This document shows, piece by piece, positions 56,531 to 64,000 of a stretch of 64,000 nt of DNA; the stretch's first letter is position 1, and the number at the start of each line of letters is the position of its first letter. The translations under genes and the position numbers were made by a program. The notes beneath the pieces are model-generated. The model ran no database searches. It was not told the DNA's origin and saw nothing but the letters and a program-made list of their open reading frames with translations. Source of the stretch: Vibrio agarivorans (GTDB lineage Bacteria; Pseudomonadota; Gammaproteobacteria; Enterobacterales; Vibrionaceae); contig NZ_JAUFQF010000004.1 in the NCBI RefSeq assembly GCF_030409635.1, forward strand, positions 1,150,241-1,214,240, in the 5' to 3' direction.

Positions 56531-57125
56531 TATAAACTTACTGCCTTGGCGAGAGTCTCGTCGCCAGCAGCATCGACAGCGCTTTTTTCAATTGGTGGTA
56601 TTAGCCCTGCTGTTGGCTGGTGGTGGGCAATTTGCCTTAGGGAGATATGCCGATGAGCAGCGTACTCAGCAGCAAGCGCGTTTACACTATTTGCAGCAGC
56701 AAATTGATGTGATTGACCAACGTATCAAAGCGATGAAAGTGACGGAAGAGGAGCACAAGGCACTGCTGACTCGTTTGGACGTGGTGGAGAAATTACAGCA
56801 AAGGCGCAATAAAACCACCGACTTTATGAACCTCGTCCCGGGGTTAATTCCTGAAGGTGTTTACGTTGATAAGATAAAGATGAACGGCGTCGAGGTCGAA
56901 ATAACCGGTATCAGCGACAGCACGGCACGATTAGCAACCATGCTCGATAGTCTAGAAAAGTCATCGCAACTCACCAATGTAGAGATGCACTCTATTGTTC
57001 ATGGCAAGCCGCGGTTTGGTAAAAAATACCAGACCTTCAAAGTCTCTTTTGAGCTGAACTTCAAATCCGCACCGTCTATCTCAAATCGAACAAATGTCAC
57101 GCAACAGGGGGTAAGCCATGGTTGA
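56520..57125 (+). CDS. pilN: Type IV pilus assembly protein PilN
   Basis: 201 residues. The conserved cytoplasmic PilM-binding start is MQPSINLLPWRESRRQQ, then one membrane helix (about 22-42), a coiled coil and a ferredoxin-like periplasmic domain. Overlaps pilO by 8 bp. Confidence 0.93.
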   Translation: MQPSINLLPWRESRRQQHRQRFFQLVVLALLLAGGGQFALGRYADEQRTQQQARLHYLQQQIDVIDQRIKAMKVTEEEHKALLTRLDVVEKLQQRRNKTTDFMNLVPGLIPEGVYVDKIKMNGVEVEITGISDSTARLATMLDSLEKSSQLTNVEMHSIVHGKPRFGKKYQTFKVSFELNFKSAPSISNRTNVTQQGVSHG

Positions 57126-57708
57126 TGTTCGAGATCTTGAGCTGGACGAGATTCCTGAATGGCCATTGTGGGCGCAAGGCGTCGCCCTCATACTATTGAT
57201 TGCCACACTGCAAGGTGTCGGTTATTGGTTCTACCTTGCGCCAAAACATGAGCAGGTGAATCATCTAAAGCAGCAAGAGCAAACCCTCAAAACGACGCTG
57301 AGAATAAAAGCCAACAAAGCCGCGGCTCTGCCTAAAATTAAAGCTCAACTTGATGAGCTTCAGCAACGATATGATTACCTTTCTAGTCAACTCCCTGTGC
57401 AAAAAGAGCTCGCGAGTATGCTTGCCTCCGTCAATGACAAAGGTTTAGAAAACGGCCTGACCTTTACACGCATCGACTGGGGAGAAAAGCAGAATCAAGC
57501 ATTCCTCTATCGATTGCCGCTCAATATCGAGCTGACGGGGACTTATCACGATATCGGTGAGTTTTCTCAAGCGATTGCCGAGCTGCCACGCATCATTAAT
57601 TTTGATGATGTGGACTGGCAGCGGGTCAGCCAAGAGAGCAGCACGTTGCACTTTCGCGTAAGGGCATACACCTACCAATTTAAGCCGGAGGTGCAGGATG
57701 AAAAGTAA
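57118..57708 (+). CDS. pilO: Type IV pilus assembly protein PilO
   Basis: 196 residues with a membrane helix (about 20-40), coiled coil, and periplasmic ferredoxin-like domain (ELTGTYHDIGEFSQAIAELP). Pairs with PilN. The start has GGGGG-rich sequence upstream and overlaps pilN; its end overlaps pilP by 11 bp. Confidence 0.93.
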   Translation: MVDVRDLELDEIPEWPLWAQGVALILLIATLQGVGYWFYLAPKHEQVNHLKQQEQTLKTTLRIKANKAAALPKIKAQLDELQQRYDYLSSQLPVQKELASMLASVNDKGLENGLTFTRIDWGEKQNQAFLYRLPLNIELTGTYHDIGEFSQAIAELPRIINFDDVDWQRVSQESSTLHFRVRAYTYQFKPEVQDEK

Positions 57709-58213
57709 TTGGCCTACGGTAACCCTAATGCTCATTTCATTGCTCGGTTGTAAGGCAAATCAAGAGTCACTGCAAGACTATGTGCAGCAGGTAGAGCAAC
57801 GTGCTTCAAACGAGATACAGAGTTTGGCACCGGCGATGGACTTTCGTGCTTCTATCTATTCACAGCGGCAAGCCCGTCAACCTTTTGTGCTGCCTCAGGC
57901 GGCCTTGGTGCTTGACCAACCCACGGTGAACCGTGACTGCTGGCAACCTGCAGTGCGACGTAAAAACGGCAAACTTGAGCGTTATCCACTATCAAAGTTG
58001 AAATTACGTGGCGTGATGGGCAGTGGTGGCGAGGTATCGGCTCTGATTCAAACCCCACAGGGTAATGTGCTCAAGATCCACAAGGGTCAATACATTGGCC
58101 TCAACAATGGCAAGGTGACGAAAGTCGCGAGTAACCGACTGGTGATAAAAGAGACGATGCCTGACGGGCTTGGGTGCTGGAACACACGCACAGTCACACT
58201 GGCATTGAAATAG
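57698..58213 (+). CDS. pilP: Type IV pilus lipoprotein PilP
   Basis: 171 residues. The lipoprotein signal ends in SLLGC. The periplasmic beta domain (about 85-171, LKLRGVMGSGGEVSALIQTP, GQYIGLNNGKVT) contacts the PilQ N-domains and links the secretin to PilNO. Confidence 0.93.
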   Translation: MKSNWPTVTLMLISLLGCKANQESLQDYVQQVEQRASNEIQSLAPAMDFRASIYSQRQARQPFVLPQAALVLDQPTVNRDCWQPAVRRKNGKLERYPLSKLKLRGVMGSGGEVSALIQTPQGNVLKIHKGQYIGLNNGKVTKVASNRLVIKETMPDGLGCWNTRTVTLALK

Positions 58214-58261
58214 ATTCGGCGATACGCCAAACACATTAAAACTAAAGGATGAGTTGTCACA

Positions 58262-59944
58262 ATGAAGAGTTGTATTTTCCGTATCTGGCTGGTCTGCCTT
58301 GCATTTCTATGGGGGCCACTAGCCCTGGCAGACGCTGCGAATCAACTGCAGAGTATCGATTTTCGCTTAAATACGGATCGAGACGCATTAGTGATTGTTG
58401 AGCTAGCTTCACCCTCAGTGGTGGTGGATCTGCAAAGAACAGCACAAGGCTTGAATATCGAGTTGCTAAAAACAGATGTCAGCAGTGACAAGCTGTATCT
58501 ACTCGATGTGAAAGATTTCTCGAGCGTGGTAGAGAGTATCGAGGTGTTTCGTAATGAGCCTAGCACCCGTTTGCTGGTGTCGATGCAGGGGCCATATCAC
58601 TATGAATACCGCTTAAAGGGCAAGTACCTTGAAGTAACGATCAGCGAGCAGAAAGAGCAGCAGATCCATACTCCAAACGCGCTTGAGAAAGAAGGCAAGC
58701 TGATATCGATTAACTTCCAAGATATTCCTGTACGCAACGTGCTGCAATTGATTGCGGACTACAACGATTTCAACCTTGTGGTTTCGGATTCTGTTTCTGG
58801 CAACCTGACGTTGCGCCTTGATGGCGTGCCTTGGCAGCAGGTGCTCGACATTATTCTTCAGGTTAAGGGGCTAGATAAGCGTGTTGATGGCAATGTCATT
58901 TTGGTGGCACCAAAAGCAGAACTCGATTTGCGGGAGCAACAGCAACTGGAGAAAGCCCGTTTGGCGGAGGAGCTTGGTGAGCTCACCTCTGAAATCATTA
59001 AAGTCAATTTCGCCAAAGCTTCAGAGATTGCGGAGATGATTGGTGGGCAAGGGGCGATTAGCATGCTCTCTGAGCGTGGCTCTATCAGTATTGATGAACG
59101 AACCAATTCTCTATTGATTCGTGAGTTGCCGGAGAACATAGAAGTCATTCAAGAAATTGTCAGTTCGCTTGATATCCCAGTGAAGCAGGTACAAATAGAA
59201 GCGCGCCTTGTATCAATTAATGAAGGGGATATGGATGAGTTAGGTGTGCGCTGGGGGTTCACCTCTACTAACGGCAATAATACTGTCGGGGGCAGTATCG
59301 AGAGCAACTTGTTTCAAAAGGGCCTGCTTGATGAAGATACATTGCCAATAGAAGACTTTCTTAATGTCAACCTGGCGGCAACATCGACTAATGCCTCCTC
59401 TATCGCGTTTCAGGTTGCGAAACTCGGTTCAGACACCTTACTCGATTTGGAGCTATCAGCCCTTCAGCGAGAATCAAAAGCCGAGATTATCTCAAGCCCT
59501 CGATTGATTACCACCAACAAGAAGCCCGCTTATATAGAGCAGGGCACGGAAATCCCGTATTTGGAGTCCTCATCAAGTGGCGCAACGACAGTTGCATTTA
59601 AGAAAGCGGTGTTAAGTTTGAAAGTGACGCCGCAGATCACGCCGGATAATCGTTTAGTGCTCGATTTGAGTGTGACCCAAGATAGACCGGGTGAAGTAGT
59701 CAAAACTGGCACCGGCGAGGCGGTCGCCATCAATACCCAGCGAATTGGTACTCAAGTATTGGTTAATAATGGTGAGACCGTGGTGCTGGGCGGCATATTC
59801 CAGCACAGCGTGACCAACTCAACCGATAAAGTCCCACTGTTGGGGGATTTACCGCTGCTGGGAACGCTGTTTAAACGCACTTATGAGCAGTTTGGTAAAA
59901 GCGAATTACTCATCTTCGTCACACCTAAAGTCGTGGTTCAATAA
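58262..59944 (+). CDS. pilQ: Type IV pilus secretin PilQ
   Basis: 560 residues. A signal peptide ending ALADA is followed by one AMIN domain (about 28-130, peptidoglycan binding), a STN/N0 domain (about 150-215, ISINFQDIPVRNVLQLIADY), N1 (about 235-305) and the secretin pore (about 310-560) with RLISINEG-like start and VPLLGDLPLLGTLF. It forms the outer-membrane channel for the pilus, which in vibrios also serves DNA uptake. Shorter than PilQ proteins that have two AMIN domains. Confidence 0.95.
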   Translation: MKSCIFRIWLVCLAFLWGPLALADAANQLQSIDFRLNTDRDALVIVELASPSVVVDLQRTAQGLNIELLKTDVSSDKLYLLDVKDFSSVVESIEVFRNEPSTRLLVSMQGPYHYEYRLKGKYLEVTISEQKEQQIHTPNALEKEGKLISINFQDIPVRNVLQLIADYNDFNLVVSDSVSGNLTLRLDGVPWQQVLDIILQVKGLDKRVDGNVILVAPKAELDLREQQQLEKARLAEELGELTSEIIKVNFAKASEIAEMIGGQGAISMLSERGSISIDERTNSLLIRELPENIEVIQEIVSSLDIPVKQVQIEARLVSINEGDMDELGVRWGFTSTNGNNTVGGSIESNLFQKGLLDEDTLPIEDFLNVNLAATSTNASSIAFQVAKLGSDTLLDLELSALQRESKAEIISSPRLITTNKKPAYIEQGTEIPYLESSSSGATTVAFKKAVLSLKVTPQITPDNRLVLDLSVTQDRPGEVVKTGTGEAVAINTQRIGTQVLVNNGETVVLGGIFQHSVTNSTDKVPLLGDLPLLGTLFKRTYEQFGKSELLIFVTPKVVVQ

Positions 59945-60145
59945 CTCGGCTTTATTGGAATTCGATCATTAATTCGAGCAACAGGAAAAATAAATTTGCA
60001 TTAGTGGCACCATATCTAGATAATTTCGGGTCTTATCACGTCTGTCTGTGAGGAATTGGTGCTACAAGAGGGCAATATGCGAGCTCTTATAAAGAGGGTT
60101 CTTGTAGCGATGTCATTGATTTTAAAGTTGTAAGTTACTGCTAAC

Positions 60146-60664
60146 ATGGCTGAAAAACGAAACATATTTCTTGTTGGACCTATGGGCGCGGGCAAAAGCA
60201 CAATCGGCCGCCACCTAGCTCAACAATTACACATGGAGTTTATTGACTCCGACACGGTTATCGAAGAACGCACTGGTGCGGATATCGCATGGGTTTTTGA
60301 TGTTGAAGGCGAAGACGGTTTCCGTAAGCGCGAAGAAACGGTGATCAACGATCTTACTCAAGAACAAGGTATCGTACTGGCAACGGGCGGCGGCTCTGTT
60401 ATCAGCAAAGAAAACCGTAATCGTCTTTCTGCTCGCGGTATTGTTGTTTATCTAGAAACGACTATCGAAAAGCAGCTAGCGCGCACTAACCGCGACAAGA
60501 AACGTCCATTGCTACAAACGGACGATCCGCGAGAAGTGCTTGTATCGCTAGCCGACGAGCGCAACCCACTTTATGAAGAAGTATCGGACTACACAGTGCG
60601 TACTGACGATCAAAGTGCAAAAGTGGTAGCCAACCAGATCGTAAAAATGCTAGAAGAACGTTAA
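60146..60664 (+). CDS. aroK: Shikimate kinase I
   Basis: 172 residues. Walker [13 protein letters not shown], shikimate-binding DSD and GFRKRE equivalent (DGFRKREE), LATGGGSV, and the lid arginine in NRDKKRPLL. Fifth step of the shikimate pathway. The leader of about 200 bp after pilQ holds no gene I can see. Confidence 0.97.
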   Translation: MAEKRNIFLVGPMGAGKSTIGRHLAQQLHMEFIDSDTVIEERTGADIAWVFDVEGEDGFRKREETVINDLTQEQGIVLATGGGSVISKENRNRLSARGIVVYLETTIEKQLARTNRDKKRPLLQTDDPREVLVSLADERNPLYEEVSDYTVRTDDQSAKVVANQIVKMLEER

Positions 60665-60692
60665 TACGTTTTATTTTTAGCGGAGAACAACC

Positions 60693-61793
60693 ATGGAACG
60701 GATTACGGTCGAGTTGGGCGAACGAAGCTACCCAATCTCAATTGGTGCCGGATTATTTGATGATCCGGCTCAACTCTCTTTCTTATCTTCTCAAAAATCT
60801 GCCAAACAAAAGGTTGTGGTGATCAGCAATGTCACGGTAGCCCCACTGTACGCGGATAAAATACTCTCTCTTCTTGAGCAGCAAAACTGCGACACTGCGT
60901 TACTGACTCTCCCTGACGGTGAGCAGTACAAAAGCCTAGAGACCTTCAATAAGGTAATGGATTTTTTCATCGAGGGTAACTACGCTCGCGATGTTGTCGT
61001 CGTGGCCCTTGGTGGTGGTGTGATTGGTGACTTAGTTGGTTTCGCCTCAGCGTGTTATCAACGAGGCGTCGATTTTGTCCAAATCCCGACCACACTATTG
61101 TCGCAAGTAGACTCGTCGGTTGGTGGCAAAACCGCCGTTAACCACCCGCTGGGTAAAAACATGATTGGTGCTTTTTACCAACCACAAGCGGTGCTGATTG
61201 ATACCAACTGCCTCAAAACCTTGCCTGAGCGTGAGTTTGCGGCCGGTATTGCCGAAGTGATTAAGTACGGCATTATCTATGATGCAGACTTTTTTGTTTG
61301 GCTGGAAGAAAACCTAGACCGTCTATACGCACTTGATGAGCAAGCACTGAGCTATGCGATTGCACGCTGTTGTCAGATCAAAGCGGAAGTGGTGGCTCAA
61401 GATGAAAAAGAGTCTGGCATTCGAGCACTGCTCAACCTTGGCCACACCTTCGGTCATGCGGTTGAAGCAGAGCTAGGTTATGGTCAATGGCTGCATGGTG
61501 AGGCGGTATCCGCTGGGACGGTCTTGGCGGCGAAAACCGCATTGATGCAAGGCTTGATTAAACAAGCGGATTTTGATCGTATCTTAAATCTGTTGAAGCG
61601 TTCAAAACTGCCGGTTCAAACCCCTGACTCTATGAGCTTTGAAGATTTTATGACGCACATGATGCGCGATAAAAAAGTCTTAGCGGGTCAATTGCGCCTG
61701 GTACTACCAACTTCGATTGGTACTGCAGAGGTGGTAAAAGGTGTTCCAGAAGCCATTCTTGAGCAAGCAATCGACTTTTGCCGTCAGGTATAA
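60693..61793 (+). CDS. aroB: 3-dehydroquinate synthase
   Basis: 366 residues. NAD- and Zn-dependent second step of the shikimate pathway. [38 protein letters not shown], and zinc-ligand His in [12 protein letters not shown] are present. It lies 28 bp after aroK with GGAG 8 nt before the ATG. Confidence 0.97.
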   Translation: MERITVELGERSYPISIGAGLFDDPAQLSFLSSQKSAKQKVVVISNVTVAPLYADKILSLLEQQNCDTALLTLPDGEQYKSLETFNKVMDFFIEGNYARDVVVVALGGGVIGDLVGFASACYQRGVDFVQIPTTLLSQVDSSVGGKTAVNHPLGKNMIGAFYQPQAVLIDTNCLKTLPEREFAAGIAEVIKYGIIYDADFFVWLEENLDRLYALDEQALSYAIARCCQIKAEVVAQDEKESGIRALLNLGHTFGHAVEAELGYGQWLHGEAVSAGTVLAAKTALMQGLIKQADFDRILNLLKRSKLPVQTPDSMSFEDFMTHMMRDKKVLAGQLRLVLPTSIGTAEVVKGVPEAILEQAIDFCRQV

Positions 61794-61838
61794 TCGATTT
61801 GCACCACATAGGTTATAGCGAGTAAGGCTGATAACGCG

Positions 61839-63308
61839 ATGCGCGATTCTCGAGTGTTAGAACTGGATTCACAGGGAGATCTGTTAGAAAGGCTCTCTTT
61901 ACTGACTCGTTTTGGCTCAAACCTTGTGGTCGTGGGTGGTGCACAAGGAGCAGGTAAAACTTGGTTAGCGCAGCGCTTTTTAGAGGTGTGGGCGCAAGAG
62001 AAGAACCAAGCTTTACTGCTTTGTCATCCAAATCAAACTGAAGATCAGCGCCGCGCTTCATTAATGGAGCAGTGGTTTCCTAAACAGGGCTTCTACACCA
62101 ATACTCAGCTTGCCGACAATCTCGAGCAGATTTTAGAGGGCGAGCCTTGTGATCTCATTTTGGTCATCGACGATGCGCATTTACTTTCAGAACAGCTGCT
62201 TAGTGAGCTATGGTTACTAAGTGTTGCTGCTAATCAGCGCAGTGATTGGTCCATCAACATTGTGTTGATGGCACACAATAACAGCGTAAATCCTCTGCTA
62301 AAACGGTTGAGCTATGGGCAAGATCTCAAGCCGATCGAATTGGATATCGACCAGCTTGCTGAACCAGAGGCAGAACGTTTCTTTGAATTTTTAGTTATGC
62401 GTTATGTTGAACCGGATATGGAAAAGCAGGTTCGGCAGTCATTTGCAAAAGTGACACGTTATCCGGGAGAGATTATGGCACTCGCAGCTCAGAAAAAAGA
62501 GAAGACCGTTATCGTTCGTTCGATAGTGGGTTCACCTCGCACACTCATCCTTATCGTATTGCTGTTGCTGTTATTGATAGCAGGCGGATATTGGTGGTTG
62601 AGTCAGCAAAGCTCACCAGATGATAACCGTGCTCGTATCGAGTCGATGGTCGAGCAAACGGTAATTCCAACACTGCCTGAGTCTTCGGCGACGGGCTCGC
62701 GAGTTGAGCGTGCAGACCCAAGCTTCGCAGAGGCGGAAGATGATAGTGCGTCGCTGCCACAAGCCGTCACAGATTCGACAGCAACGGTAGGCATTGATGA
62801 TAGTGAACGCCGTGTGGTGATTACCTCAGATGTGGTCGATGCTTTGCTTGACGAGAGTGCGACATCAGAAACGATTCCAGAACTGAAAGAGCTTGAAGAA
62901 ACGGTGATTCAAGAGGTAGCTCCAGAGGAAACCACTATTGCGACCCCAGAGCTTGCGCCGGTTGAGCCAGAGGTGGTTGAGCAGCCACCACAAACTCAGA
63001 TTAACTTCTCTTTTGCACGAGAGGAGCTGTTAGCATACTCTCCCCGCAGTTACACGCTGCAACTCGCTGCGCTCAATACCCTTGAAGAGGTTCAGCTGTT
63101 TATCGATGAACACCCAGTTGACGGTGAAGTTCGGATTTACCCTACGCTGAGAGATGACGTAAAGTGGTTTATCGTCACTTTTGAAAATTACCCTACGATT
63201 CAAGCAGCGAGAGATGCGGTTGTCACGTTACCGAATGAGGTTCAGCAGTTGAGCCCTTGGGCCAAAGCGATGGCTCAAGTTCATCGCGAAATAGAAACGG
63301 CGAACTAA
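61839..63308 (+). CDS. damX: Cell-division SPOR-domain protein DamX
   Basis: 489 residues. A cytoplasmic P-loop (GGAQGAGKTWLAQRF, Walker B ILVIDDAHLL) spans about 25-215. One membrane helix follows (about 233-253), then an acidic Ser/Glu/Pro-rich periplasmic linker, and a C-terminal SPOR domain (about 400-485, SYTLQLAALNTLEEVQLFI) that binds denuded septal glycan. The aroKB-damX-dam order is conserved. Confidence 0.93.
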   Translation: MRDSRVLELDSQGDLLERLSLLTRFGSNLVVVGGAQGAGKTWLAQRFLEVWAQEKNQALLLCHPNQTEDQRRASLMEQWFPKQGFYTNTQLADNLEQILEGEPCDLILVIDDAHLLSEQLLSELWLLSVAANQRSDWSINIVLMAHNNSVNPLLKRLSYGQDLKPIELDIDQLAEPEAERFFEFLVMRYVEPDMEKQVRQSFAKVTRYPGEIMALAAQKKEKTVIVRSIVGSPRTLILIVLLLLLLIAGGYWWLSQQSSPDDNRARIESMVEQTVIPTLPESSATGSRVERADPSFAEAEDDSASLPQAVTDSTATVGIDDSERRVVITSDVVDALLDESATSETIPELKELEETVIQEVAPEETTIATPELAPVEPEVVEQPPQTQINFSFAREELLAYSPRSYTLQLAALNTLEEVQLFIDEHPVDGEVRIYPTLRDDVKWFIVTFENYPTIQAARDAVVTLPNEVQQLSPWAKAMAQVHREIETAN

Positions 63309-63414
63309 TTTTAATCATGCTCCCTAGCGCCGATTCAAAGGTTACTTAGGGTGGTAAATATGTTACATTCCGCAGCCTAATTTTTTAGTGTCAGAAAATA
63401 CAACAGAGCAGTAG

Positions 63415-64000
63415 ATGAAAAAGCAGCGCGCCTTTTTAAAATGGGCTGGTGGAAAATATGGTCTGGTTGAAGATATTCAACGTCACTTGCCAGATGCGCG
63501 CAAGCTAGTCGAGCCGTTTGTTGGTGCCGGCTCTGTATTTTTGAATACCGACTTTGACCAATACCTGTTGGCTGACATTAACCCCGATCTTATCAATCTG
63601 TATAACCTGCTTAAAACGGATCCAGAGCTTTATATCTCAGAGTCAAAGCGTTGGTTTACCCCAGAGAACAATCGCAAAGAAGCTTACTTAGATATTCGCG
63701 CTCAGTTTAATCAAACTGATGATGTGATGTACCGCTCGCTTGCTTTCTTGTATATGAACCGCTTCGGCTTTAATGGCCTGTGCCGTTACAACAAGAAGGG
63801 GGGCTTCAACGTTCCATTTGGTTCTTATAAAAAGCCGTATTTCCCTGAGAAAGAGCTGGAGTTTTTTGCCGAGAAAGCGAAGAAAGCGATGTTTGTTTGC
63901 GAGGGATATGTAGAGACATTCAAACGCGCTCGCAAAGGCTGTGTTGTGTATTGCGACCCGCCGTATGCACCACTTTCTAATACTGCCAATTTTACCTCTT
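63415..64000 (+). CDS. dam: DNA adenine methylase Dam, 3' end outside window
   Basis: 195 codons are visible and the frame is open at the window edge. It starts MKKQRAFLKWAGGKYGLVED, with SAM-binding FVGAGSVFLNT, DINPDLINLYN and the catalytic DPPY in VYCDPPYAPLS. Methylates adenine in GATC for mismatch repair, SeqA control and replication from both Vibrio origins. Confidence 0.96.
   Translation, partial: MKKQRAFLKWAGGKYGLVEDIQRHLPDARKLVEPFVGAGSVFLNTDFDQYLLADINPDLINLYNLLKTDPELYISESKRWFTPENNRKEAYLDIRAQFNQTDDVMYRSLAFLYMNRFGFNGLCRYNKKGGFNVPFGSYKKPYFPEKELEFFAEKAKKAMFVCEGYVETFKRARKGCVVYCDPPYAPLSNTANFTS

Overview
The window is chromosomal DNA of a Vibrio-type gammaproteobacterium. The gene order secB-gpsA-cysE-aphA-ppc-argE/argCBGH, the ArgH-acetyltransferase fusion, the peroxiredoxin-glutaredoxin hybrid next to oxyR, and pilMNOPQ-aroK-aroB-damX-dam are typical of Vibrionaceae chromosome 1. 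AphA in particular is a Vibrio quorum-sensing regulator. I saw no rRNA, tRNA or CRISPR array.

Region 1 (1-5.45 kb) is the end of a surface-polysaccharide locus: the 3' part of a WbpM/CapD-type sugar dehydratase, UDP-glucose 6-dehydrogenase, and a glmU-glmM pair that makes UDP-GlcNAc. The pair is probably a second copy, and its GlmU has Arg in place of a signature glycine.

Region 2 (5.46 to about 24.2 kb) is an accessory region, very likely a mobile island. Leftward genes include three tyrosine recombinases. The tightly coupled block at 13.8-8.8 kb matches what I recall of Gamma-Mobile-Trio (gmtX-gmtY-gmtZ) and is followed by a coupled fourth gene that may have a sliding-clamp-like fold. Upstream lies about 1.2 kb without a convincing gene, with repeats and a GATC cluster. 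The cargo is toxin-antitoxin-like: yefM-yoeB, a hipA-hipB pair in inverted order, and hepT-mntA. It also has a P-loop ATPase with an array of palindromic 14-bp repeats upstream and a 16-bp inverted repeat flanking it. Decay and rearrangement are visible: a truncated second copy of the hipB 3' end, a 5'-truncated DUF1640-like gene, the 3' end of a RelA/SpoT-like gene, and a frameshifted lipoprotein gene. A 36-residue membrane peptide gene is also present. The right border is not resolved.

Region 3 (24.3-33.5 kb) holds envelope genes: a large Ig-like lipoprotein, two paralogous membrane proteins flanking a small lipoprotein, an outer-membrane barrel with a periplasmic DUF3108 protein, phosphatidylserine synthase and a GNAT enzyme.

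Region 4 (33.5-64 kb) is core genome: murB-birA, rhodanese, secB, gpsA, cysE, aphA, ppc, divergent argE/argCBGH under tandem ARG boxes, prx/oxyR, mrcA (PBP1a) divergent from the type IV pilus assembly genes pilMNOPQ, then aroK-aroB-damX-dam. A GC-rich palindromic repeat occurs singly at three intergenic sites and as six tandem 162-bp units between ppc and argE.
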